A stretch of 5,647 nt of DNA from contig MNZY01000139.1 in NCBI GenBank assembly GCA_001873845.1, positions 1-5,647 on the forward strand. The letters are read 5' to 3'. The notes beneath the pieces were generated by a model. It was not told where the DNA came from. It did not search any database and saw only the letters and a program-made list of their open reading frames with translations. The position numbers were made by a program, and so were the translations under genes. How positions within the stretch are numbered: position 1 is the first letter of the stretch; each line of letters opens with the position of its first letter. Positions 1-5,634 of this stretch are shown piece after piece. The DNA is from Candidatus Altarchaeum sp. CG2_30_32_3053. Lineage in GTDB: Archaea; Altiarchaeota; Altiarchaeia; Altiarchaeales; Altiarchaeaceae.

Positions 1-96
1 AATGTTTAAAATTAAATTTATAATATCCAATTTTATTTTTAAGCAGATTTTTAAAAAATATCTCACAAATTAATTATCCCAACTTAAAGGGATGAG
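1..96 (-). repeat. 97-bp dispersed repeat, copy 1 (3'-end element candidate)
   Basis: This segment is nearly identical to 5538-5634. By direct comparison there are two substitutions (positions 27 and 62) and a one-base indel near position 39. It contains a small hairpin, ATCCC (76-80) and GGGAT (89-93) around an 8-nt loop. Read on the minus strand, the hairpin is followed by a run of six T (58-53) and other T tracts. It lies about 150 nt downstream of the minus-strand helicase stop, so on that strand it could serve as a transcription end site for the folD-tiaS-helicase unit. The match starts exactly at the first base of the window, so its true left boundary is unknown. The repeat is seen directly; the terminator role is inferred. 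Confidence 0.85.
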
Positions 97-136
97 CACA
101 GAGAATTTGAAAATATACCAACCTTCGGTTTCAATC

Positions 137-161
137 TTTAAAAATCAATACGATTTTTAAA
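137..161. repeat. Perfect 10-bp inverted repeat (hairpin)
   Basis: TTTAAAAATC (137-146) and GATTTTTAAA (152-161) are exact reverse complements separated by 5 nt. A short GC-containing pair, ACGAG (161-165) and CTCGT (183-187), adjoins it. The region lies between the helicase stop codon and repeat copy 1, so the RNA hairpin would sit in the 3' untranslated region of the minus-strand operon. It may help transcript ending or protect the 3' end from decay. The stem is AT-only apart from one GC pair, so chance occurrence in AT-rich DNA is possible. Confidence 0.5.
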
Positions 162-185
162 CGAGAGCGAAGCGAATTTATACTC

Positions 186-223
186 GTAAATTTAATAACT
201 CTACAAAAAGTTAGCAAATTTAC
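186..223 (-). terminator. Extended hairpin downstream of the helicase gene, possible terminator
   Basis: GTAAATTT (186-193) pairs with AAATTTAC (216-223), and TAACT (196-200) pairs with AGTTA (209-213). The two stems are separated by a symmetrical 2x2 internal loop, and the apical loop is 8 nt. On the minus strand the loop region carries a TTTTT run. The structure begins 27 nt past the helicase stop codon, a reasonable place for a 3'-end signal. Archaeal terminators usually depend on T tracts more than hairpins, so the function is inferred and modest. Confidence 0.35.
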
Positions 224-249
224 CATATCAATACAGGCAAATTCTTTAT

Positions 250-2916
250 TCATTTTCCTCCTTTATGATATTCTTCTGCGACACTCTTCCAAAGTATATA
301 ATTTGTATTCTTTTTTGTATCATTCATATTCTTTTCCTCTGCAATAAATGCCTTAAAAAACTCTTCTGGGCTCCTGCTCCACGACAATATCAGATTAATT
401 CTTTTGGAAAAGGTATTAAAAGCAGTACTGACTGGTTGTTTTGTATCTATCTCACAACTGATTTGACCTGTGTTAATCGCATCTCTCAATCCGACATAAC
501 CAATTGCTACCTTCACATTATCAGGAGGAATATTTTCTCTGATGGCAAAGACCCTTTTGTAAATTTCGAGCTGTTGTCTATAGTCGGACCCTTTCTCTTT
601 ATCCCTGTTTGTTTTCCAGTCCACTATCATATATTTGTCTCCTTTTTTAAACACAGCATCTATGGAGCACTTAAACTTTAAAGAAGAATCAAATCCAAGA
701 GAATATAATGGGATATCCAATTTCAGTTCCGGTTTAACCGAATCAGGATAATCCGCTTTAATCTTATCAATAAGCTTCAAAACATTCTCAACACAGGGTT
801 TTGCATCTTCACTTACAGAATATTCCTTCTCTCCAAGCAATATTCGTCTCGCGGCTTCATGCACTTCAGAACCAAGTTGGGTGGCAAGACTGACATCATT
901 TAGTTTGATAATCTCTTTAACAAAATAATCATAAGCATTTCTTGGAAGCGAACTGAAAGAAACACTATTCAATGACTCAAAGTAATTTTTCACAAAATCA
1001 TTTATCCAGTTATCCTCAGAATACAGTAACGCTTTTGCCTCATCAAACTTTCCGCTTACAAACAGATTAAATGCCCTTTTCCTGCTTTCATTCAAATCAG
1101 AAGATATGGTCTTGTCAACATCAATATTGCCCCTTTCAGCATAATCATTCAGATAATCATTAATTTTATCAGCAAGAATAAACAATCTGTTCTTTGCTCT
1201 TGTAAAAGCAACAAAATTAATCCTTAATATCTCTTCTTCAAGTTCTTCCTCAACATTTATCTCCTTTGATTTCAGAATGCCCTTAACTACACTATCCTGA
1301 AAATTTTCATTGTTTTTTGTTTTTGACGGAATATAGATAACATTATCAAACTCCTTACCTTTAGCCTTATGAACCGTAGTAAGAACAATGCCTTTTTCAG
1401 CATCTGGGCCCTGCGATAAAAGGTCAGCTGACTGCATGTATGACATCAGGGACTTCATATCTTTATCATCAAGAACTGAGTTTGCTTCCTGATATGCCTT
1501 ATACATTGTGATTCCAGCAGAAAGATAGTCATTGCCATAGATTACACATACAGGAATGATTTTTTCCCTGAAATGTCTGTTAACATCCTCAACAGTTTTT
1601 ACTCTTTCGCGAAGCTCCTTAAAAGCAGGTATTTTTTCATATATTTCTTCAAGGCATTTTACAGACGACATATTGAAGGCATCCTGCATCGTACATGGAA
1701 AAAACGGAGTAAACATGGCAGCCCTTACATCCTGCACATCCGAACTTAAAATACCTTTTAGAAAATTAATAATATGGGTTCGTGCATCATTGGAAGCAGA
1801 AAAGAATGTTGAACTGAAATTTATTCCTCTTGTATCAAGTTCTTTGGCAATTGACATTACCTGATGATTTGTTCTTGCTATAATGGCTGTCCTGCCATCC
1901 AGATTCCTGGCAAGTTCGCAGGCAGCAGGATATATTTTGTCCCTGCTTACTTCATAAATCACTGGCTTTGGACCTGTTTTCCCTTCTGCACTGCATAAGT
2001 CGTTTAATTCTTCCCTGTGCGTTAAGTCCCTGGTTTTGGAAACAAAATACGCCCTAGCATAATATAAAATTTCATTCGTGCTTCTGAAATTCTCACAAAG
2101 TACAAATTTATCTGAATTTTTAAATTTTCTGAAATTTAGTATTGAACCGCCCTGAAAGCCAAAAATGGCCTGTTTTTTGTCGCCAACAGCAAAAAAATTT
2201 CCGTCCGGCTTAAGCGACTTAATGGCAATATCTGCCTCCATCATGTTAACATCCTGTAATTCATCAACCAGTACATAATCAAACAATCTGTGATTCTTCA
2301 GCGCCATAAATTTGAGCAGCAGATCGGTATAATCAACTCCCTTTTTATCCTTTATCTGTTCGTAAGCCCTAAAAATATCAAGAAAATGTTCTGCAAATTT
2401 GGCAATATCTTCTTTTGTGTAATCCTTTCCTTCTTCCAAAAAATTTTTTACCTCTGCAATGTCTACTTTGTCAGGAGTTATTCCAAAGCTTTTCAGGTAT
2501 TGGATTAAGTTTTCCGTCTTTGGAACAATCGTCTCAATCAGGTATTCATCGGAATAATTCATGACTTGCTCATTCTTAATATACCTCAAAATAGTATATC
2601 TCAGTAAATTACTGTCCAGTATTTCATTTTCATCAATATTGTCCAGGGAATAAGAATGAAAAGTAGATACATTTAATTTTGAAATATCCAAAGAAATGTC
2701 CTGCTCTCTGGTAACTTTAATAATTCTGTTTTCCATCTCTTTCCTGGCCTTTTCGGTAAATGTCAGACAGAGTATCTGTCCGGGATTAATGCCTTTTTTT
2801 ATTAAATTCGCATATTTGTGGGCAAGTAAAAGGGTCTTTCCTGTACCTGGATTAGCAGTAACTAATACATTGCCTTCCCGTTCAATTATTTTTTGCTTCT
2901 CTGTGTTTAGAGACAT
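250..2916 (-). CDS. UvrD/Rep-type superfamily 1A helicase fused to a RecB-like PD-(D/E)XK nuclease
   Basis: An 888-residue, probably cytoplasmic DNA repair or recombination protein. It is expected to move 3'-5' on single-stranded DNA using ATP and to cut DNA with its C-terminal domain. Helicase motifs are intact and in order: Q motif (LNTEKQ, 3-8), Walker A ANPGTGKT (21-28), Ia TFTEKARKEM (52-61), Ib TFHS (85-88), II DELQD (218-222), III GDKKQAIFGFQGG (245-257), IV ENFRS (275-279), V TTVHKAKGKEFD (513-524), VI FVAFTRAKNRL (568-578). The nuclease follows with His686 (LGSEVHEAA), Asp753 (SIDAV), Asp766 and Lys768 (VDWKTN), and a QxxxY motif (Gln782, Tyr786), so it should be active. The plan resembles AddA, but the protein is shorter than the roughly 1200 residues usual there, and no AddB-like partner is visible. 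The chosen ATG puts the Q motif at the N terminus. It starts 50 nt after tiaS without a Shine-Dalgarno sequence and is probably cotranscribed. Family assignment is firm; the exact pathway is not. Confidence 0.93.
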   Translation of the reverse strand: MSLNTEKQKIIEREGNVLVTANPGTGKTLLLAHKYANLIKKGINPGQILCLTFTEKARKEMENRIIKVTREQDISLDISKLNVSTFHSYSLDNIDENEILDSNLLRYTILRYIKNEQVMNYSDEYLIETIVPKTENLIQYLKSFGITPDKVDIAEVKNFLEEGKDYTKEDIAKFAEHFLDIFRAYEQIKDKKGVDYTDLLLKFMALKNHRLFDYVLVDELQDVNMMEADIAIKSLKPDGNFFAVGDKKQAIFGFQGGSILNFRKFKNSDKFVLCENFRSTNEILYYARAYFVSKTRDLTHREELNDLCSAEGKTGPKPVIYEVSRDKIYPAACELARNLDGRTAIIARTNHQVMSIAKELDTRGINFSSTFFSASNDARTHIINFLKGILSSDVQDVRAAMFTPFFPCTMQDAFNMSSVKCLEEIYEKIPAFKELRERVKTVEDVNRHFREKIIPVCVIYGNDYLSAGITMYKAYQEANSVLDDKDMKSLMSYMQSADLLSQGPDAEKGIVLTTVHKAKGKEFDNVIYIPSKTKNNENFQDSVVKGILKSKEINVEEELEEEILRINFVAFTRAKNRLFILADKINDYLNDYAERGNIDVDKTISSDLNESRKRAFNLFVSGKFDEAKALLYSEDNWINDFVKNYFESLNSVSFSSLPRNAYDYFVKEIIKLNDVSLATQLGSEVHEAARRILLGEKEYSVSEDAKPCVENVLKLIDKIKADYPDSVKPELKLDIPLYSLGFDSSLKFKCSIDAVFKKGDKYMIVDWKTNRDKEKGSDYRQQLEIYKRVFAIRENIPPDNVKVAIGYVGLRDAINTGQISCEIDTKQPVSTAFNTFSKRINLILSWSRSPEEFFKAFIAEEKNMNDTKKNTNYILWKSVAEEYHKGGK

Positions 2917-2966
2917 TTTAAATTTGTCTGAAATTCATAAATTTTATTATCCAAACAATTACAATT

Positions 2967-4244
2967 TTAGATTTTATACCTGCACAACGGCTTACTCAAA
3001 TGCCTCCTGTGTCCTGGTTCAACTTCATAAATTCCTGGTTTTAAATTTCTTGCCGTTTCTATAAATTTTGCAGCATCGCTTTTAAATCGTAGCTTGCATT
3101 TTCTGCACTGAAAGCCCTTTTCTTTTCCTTCTGATTTCATTCTGATGTTACATTTCGGGCAAACAGGATTTTCTTTTTTATAAATTTTTGCCAGATTTAA
3201 AATTTCAATCTTTTCAATATTAAATGTATTTTTGTATGTTTCAATTCCTCCGTAAAGTCGGAGGATGTCTCCATTAATCAGGTTTATTGCTATATCCTTT
3301 AATTTTGTTACTCCATAAGCCGCACAGGTAATGCCTGCTGTATCATCGGAAATTTTAAAGAAGGTATGTCCTTTTGCAATCCTTTTTGGGTTTTCAGTAA
3401 CCGTGCCTTCAATAATTGCAGCATCATGTTGCTTTAGTCTGGAAATTTTTTTGGACATAAGATGGGCATCCGTATGCTGGTTTGTTCTGAAAATCTGGGT
3501 GAAAGAAATTTCTTCTTTAAATTTTATCACTGAAAATGCCTTATTAACAATTTCAATGCCATTTCCCCTGATGCCGCAAAGTATGGGGTCTTTTCCGTGA
3601 GGCATAAAAACAGGTTTATACTCTTCCGTATTCACATTATCAAATGTTCCGGGATAAAACAATTTATGCATTTCAAAAACACTTTCTTCATCAATTCTTC
3701 TTTCTGTGCCGAAATTTTTCTCTGTCCTGTAAACAAGTAATTCATAAGTTAAGTCACTGAAATCACAGCCAAGGCATGCCAGACAACCGATGAGTCCCCT
3801 TCCGTTCTTAAATTTATGGATCTCTACTTTTATTGTGTCAGCTATCCTGTCGGCTTCTTCAATCGTGCATAACTCGCTAACTGCTTTTTTGTAAAATTTA
3901 TTTAAAATTTCAAAATTTCGCGTCCAAATTTCATCATCCAAAAATAAACAGGCTGGATTTGTATTCTCATCATCAAACCGCGAATATTTTTTAAGAAAAT
4001 TTAAGACAGTTCTTTTTATTTTCTCTTTTTCACTGCCGTTTGATTTTTCGGTCTCAATGTAAAACCAGCACGCCCCGTTTCCTCTTGTTTTGTAAGGAAT
4101 ATTCGGATTCAGCCGGACTAAATTTGGCATTCCAGAACGATCAACTTTCAGATTCATATCTCTAAATTTCCTTAAAATCAAAGCAGTTAAATATGTCGTG
4201 CACATTCCTTCTGTTGAGTCCGTATCGTCTAAGGCAATGAACAT
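2967..4244 (-). CDS. tiaS: tRNA(Ile2) 2-agmatinylcytidine synthetase TiaS
   Basis: A 425-residue protein, matching the usual TiaS length of about 420. In archaea TiaS uses ATP and agmatine to convert C34 of tRNA-Ile(CAU) into agmatidine, so that the tRNA reads AUA rather than AUG. The N-terminal kinase-like domain shows LDDTDSTEGMCTTYL (5-19), including the Thr16/Thr17 region equivalent to the autophosphorylated Thr18 of the Archaeoglobus enzyme. Other family-typical segments are RLNPNIPYKTRGNGA (44-58), GRGLIGCLACLG (148-159), DPILCGIRGN (219-228) and FRTNQHTDAHL (252-262). An OB-fold follows at about 275-350 (GHTFFKISDD at 292-301), then a zinc ribbon with Cys362, Cys365, Cys380 and Cys383. 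The start is set by the conserved N terminus. The gene begins 8 nt after the folD stop, so the two are almost surely cotranscribed. The tRNA-Arg in this window is not its substrate. This gene is the best evidence that the DNA is archaeal. Confidence 0.95.
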   Translation of the reverse strand: MFIALDDTDSTEGMCTTYLTALILRKFRDMNLKVDRSGMPNLVRLNPNIPYKTRGNGACWFYIETEKSNGSEKEKIKRTVLNFLKKYSRFDDENTNPACLFLDDEIWTRNFEILNKFYKKAVSELCTIEEADRIADTIKVEIHKFKNGRGLIGCLACLGCDFSDLTYELLVYRTEKNFGTERRIDEESVFEMHKLFYPGTFDNVNTEEYKPVFMPHGKDPILCGIRGNGIEIVNKAFSVIKFKEEISFTQIFRTNQHTDAHLMSKKISRLKQHDAAIIEGTVTENPKRIAKGHTFFKISDDTAGITCAAYGVTKLKDIAINLINGDILRLYGGIETYKNTFNIEKIEILNLAKIYKKENPVCPKCNIRMKSEGKEKGFQCRKCKLRFKSDAAKFIETARNLKPGIYEVEPGHRRHLSKPLCRYKI

Positions 4245-4252
4245 TTTCTGAT

Positions 4253-5104
4253 TTATCTTTTGTACTGCATCTTAAATGCTTCTACCGTATTTTTCAGAAG
4301 TACGGCAACAGTCATTGGTCCCACACCACCTGGAACAGGTGTTATAAGTGATGCTTTTTTCTTTACATTTTTAAAATCAACATCCCCAGAAATTTTTCCG
4401 TTAACCCTTGAAATACCAACATCAATGACTACGGCATTTTCTTTAACCATATCCTCTGTAATTAAATCTCGTTTTCCGACCGCTGAAATTAAAATGTCTG
4501 CTTTTAATGTATGCTCTTTTAAATTTTTTGTCCAGATATGGCAAACAGTTACAGTGGCATTCCTACTTAAAAGCATCAAAGCGAGCGGTTTTCCCACAAC
4601 AGAGCTGTGATTAATTATTACAACATTGCTGCCTTCAATCTCCACATTATATTTTTCAAGCATAAGTATTATTCCTTTCGGTGTGCAGGGTGCCAGTGTT
4701 TCACAGTTATTCATTAATCTTCCGGAATTTACTGGATTAAAACCATCAACATCTTTCTTATAATTTATTGCTTCCATAATCATTTCTGTATTTATGTGCT
4801 TTGGCAGGGGCAGTTGCACAAGAATTCCGTTTATCTCTTTATTTGCATTTAGTTCCGAAATTTTTTTAAGAAGTTCTTCTTCTGTTAAGGTATCGGAAAA
4901 TCTGTAAATCAGTGAATTTATTCCGGATTCTTTGCACGCTTTATATTTCAAACTGACATAAATTTCCGATGCAGGATTATTGCCGACAAGTATTGTAGCA
5001 AGTGATGGGCTTTTTCTATATTCCTTTACTAAATTTTCAACCTCTGTTTTTATTTCTTCTTTTATGTCGGAAGCCATTTTTTTTCCGTCTATTATTGCTG
5101 CCAT
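4253..5104 (-). CDS. folD: Bifunctional methylenetetrahydrofolate dehydrogenase / methenyltetrahydrofolate cyclohydrolase FolD
   Basis: A 283-residue cytosolic enzyme of normal FolD length. It interconverts 5,10-methylene-, 5,10-methenyl- and 10-formyl-tetrahydrofolate, supplying one-carbon units. Catalytic residues are present: Tyr49 and Lys53 in EIYVSLKYKAC (48-58), Gln97 in GILVQLPLP (93-101), and Asp120 in KDVDGFNPVNSGRL (117-130). The C-terminal Rossmann domain shows NHSSVVGKP (165-173), NATVTVCH (182-189), AVGKRDLI (208-215) and TPVPGGVGPMTVA (255-267). At the coenzyme site, His166 replaces the usual Arg of the GRS motif and Ile190 sits where human MTHFD1 has Ser197; both human residues bind the NADP 2'-phosphate. 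NAD preference is therefore possible, but this is inference. It appears to be the first gene of the minus-strand operon. No Shine-Dalgarno sequence precedes the ATG. Its upstream region is occupied by a MITE-like element that begins 16 bp before the start codon. Confidence 0.95.
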   Translation of the reverse strand: MAAIIDGKKMASDIKEEIKTEVENLVKEYRKSPSLATILVGNNPASEIYVSLKYKACKESGINSLIYRFSDTLTEEELLKKISELNANKEINGILVQLPLPKHINTEMIMEAINYKKDVDGFNPVNSGRLMNNCETLAPCTPKGIILMLEKYNVEIEGSNVVIINHSSVVGKPLALMLLSRNATVTVCHIWTKNLKEHTLKADILISAVGKRDLITEDMVKENAVVIDVGISRVNGKISGDVDFKNVKKKASLITPVPGGVGPMTVAVLLKNTVEAFKMQYKR

Positions 5105-5115
5105 GTTAAATTTAT

Positions 5116-5206
5116 TTTTAGAGAGCGTTGAAAAAGTCCAAAATTTACCTTTAAATAATACTCATATTCGCCTTTAAACTTATAGGTTTTTCAACAGCCT
5201 CTTTTA
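5116..5206. mobile_element. MITE-like element 1 with flanking 5-bp duplication
   Basis: The 81-bp core at 5121-5201 has 15-bp terminal inverted repeats. The left end reads GAGAGCGTTGAAAAA (5121-5135); the right end (5187-5201) reads GAGGCTGTTGAAAAA as reverse complement, matching at 12 of 15 positions. TTTTA occurs directly on both sides (5116-5120 and 5202-5206), as expected of a target-site duplication, although the flanks are AT-rich and five bases could match by chance. The core is too short to encode a transposase, so it would be a non-autonomous element or a decayed remnant. The inverted ends resemble insertion-sequence ends of the GGCTGTTGAAAAA type, from memory only. It lies between folD and the tRNA gene. 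Confidence 0.6.
5146..5160 (-). promoter_or_regulatory. Possible folD promoter (TATA-like) inside the MITE-like element
   Basis: Read on the minus strand, 5160-5146 gives TATTATTTAAAGGTA, an AT-rich TATA-like stretch. An archaeal start site about 25 nt downstream would fall near 5127, leaving a leader of roughly 20 nt before the folD ATG. No better TATA-like sequence is found at the distance expected for a leaderless start. The call rests on spacing and composition only, in a region that is AT-rich throughout. Confidence 0.25.
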
Positions 5207-5237
5207 AATTTTAAATTGTTTGCTTTTGTTTGCTTTA

Positions 5238-5264
5238 AATTAAATTTATCTTACAAATTTAATT
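5238..5264. repeat. AT-only 10-bp inverted repeat overlapping the tRNA promoter
   Basis: AATTAAATTT (5238-5247) and AAATTTAATT (5255-5264) are exact reverse complements with a 7-nt spacer. The right arm overlaps the TATA-like box of the tRNA gene. It could be an operator or merely a product of AT-rich composition. The left arm with its flank (TTTAAATTAAATTTAT, 5234-5249) also resembles the start of the 97-bp repeat. Confidence 0.25.
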
Positions 5265-5269
5265 ATAAA
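5255..5269 (+). promoter_or_regulatory. Archaeal-type TATA box for tRNA-Arg
   Basis: TTATAAA at 5263-5269 is centred about 26 nt before the first base of the tRNA, the standard distance between an archaeal TATA box and the transcription start. The preceding AAATTTAA could provide part of a TFB recognition element but is not a clear match. Position and sequence both fit; no experimental support can be drawn from sequence alone. Confidence 0.6.
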
Positions 5270-5291
5270 CCTATTATTAAATAACCAGGAT

Positions 5292-5366
5292 GGACCTGTA
5301 GCCTAGCTTGGACAAGGCGACAGCCTTCTAAGCTGTAGATCGTGGGTTCAAATCCCGCCAGGTCCG
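5292..5366 (+). tRNA. tRNA-Arg (anticodon TCT)
   Basis: A complete 75-nt cloverleaf. The acceptor stem GGACCTG (5292-5298) pairs perfectly with CAGGTCC (5359-5365). The D stem is GCCT/AGGC (5301-5304, 5315-5318), with G18-G19 at 5310-5311. The anticodon stem ACAGC/GCTGT (5320-5324, 5332-5336) encloses loop CTTCTAA, with anticodon TCT at 5327-5329. The T stem GTGGG/CCCGC (5342-5346, 5354-5358), containing one T-G pair, encloses TTCAAAT. G15 can pair with C48. The discriminator is G5366, followed by CAT, so CCA is not encoded and must be added afterwards. There is no intron. The tRNA decodes AGA, a codon expected to be frequent in an AT-rich genome. Confidence 0.97.
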
Positions 5367-5381
5367 CATAAAATTTGAAAA

Positions 5382-5443
5382 CAGCACCGATTTTTGGTGC
5401 TGGCCCACTAAAATTGGGATAATTATTATATTTGTTTTTTTTT
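5382..5443 (+). terminator. tRNA-Arg transcription end region: two hairpins and a T9 tract, with a diverged copy of the repeat
   Basis: A 7-bp perfect stem, CAGCACC (5382-5388) and GGTGCTG (5396-5402), is followed by a weaker CCCA (5404-5407) / TGGG (5415-5418) hairpin and then nine T (5435-5443), a typical archaeal termination signal. The part from about 5403 matches the reverse complement of the 97-bp repeat: CCC, then TTGGGATAATTA (5414-5425, identical to the complement of 71-82 and 5609-5620), then ATTTGT, then the T tract. It would end the tRNA transcript about 70 nt past the mature 3' end. Confidence 0.55.
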
Positions 5444-5460
5444 ACTAATATTTTTATAAG

Positions 5461-5539
5461 TTATAGGACTTACTTATATTATTTTGTAAATGAACATAAA
5501 AAGTCAAGAATTCATATCTGCCTTGCGTAAGTCCTGTAA
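5461..5539. mobile_element. MITE-like element 2 with 13-bp inverted ends
   Basis: TTATAGGACTTAC (5461-5473) and the reverse complement of 5527-5539 (TTACAGGACTTAC) match at 12 of 13 positions, enclosing 53 bp. If the outer bases are host DNA, a TA dinucleotide flanks the core on each side (5462-5463 and 5537-5538), as in elements that duplicate TA. The interior includes an 18-codon frame from ATG at 5490 (MNIKSQEF...) that runs through the right inverted end and into the adjoining repeat. This could be a transposase start left after internal deletion, but I recognise no family. The right end abuts the 97-bp repeat exactly. Confidence 0.5.
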
Positions 5540-5634
5540 TGTTTAAAATTAAATTTATAATATTCAATTTTAATTTTTAAGCAGATTTTTAAAAAATATA
5601 TCACAAATTAATTATCCCAACTTAAAGGGATGAG
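5538..5634 (-). repeat. 97-bp dispersed repeat, copy 2
   Basis: A near-exact copy of 1-96, with 94 of 97 aligned positions identical. It keeps the ATCCC (5614-5618) / GGGAT (5627-5631) hairpin and, on the minus strand, the following T6 run (5596-5591). Similarity may continue weakly past 5634, as both copies reach AATTTG after a short gap, but the window ends soon after. Its orientation suits the 3' end of a minus-strand gene beyond the right edge, converging on the tRNA. The left boundary coincides with the end of MITE-like element 2. Confidence 0.85.

Noticed and set aside
89..100. Box C/D guide RNA, because GGGATGAG resembles a C box
   Set aside because: There is no paired CTGA D box or C'/D' boxes at suitable spacing.
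1..249. CRISPR array or leader
   Set aside because: Only one repeat unit lies here, with no regular spacers and no cas genes; the second copy is 5.5 kb away.
1556..1864. Plus-strand open frame of 102 codons (and similar plus-strand frames at 265-681, 2290-2508, 2696-3064, 3331-3600, 4260-4610, 4980-5177)
   Set aside because: These lie antisense, wholly or largely, to well-supported minus-strand genes and show no recognisable domain; they are shadows of the real coding frames.
250..5104. The three-gene set as a dedicated defence or immunity operon because of the helicase-nuclease
   Set aside because: The cotranscribed neighbours are the housekeeping enzymes FolD and TiaS, and no effector or sensor gene is present.
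5292..5366. tRNA gene as an integration (att) site for a mobile element
   Set aside because: No second copy of the tRNA 3' end and no integrase are found in the window.
1..5634. Window ends as the overlap of a circular contig or plasmid
   Set aside because: The two 97-bp copies differ at three positions and diverge after 96/5634, so they are not the same DNA read twice.
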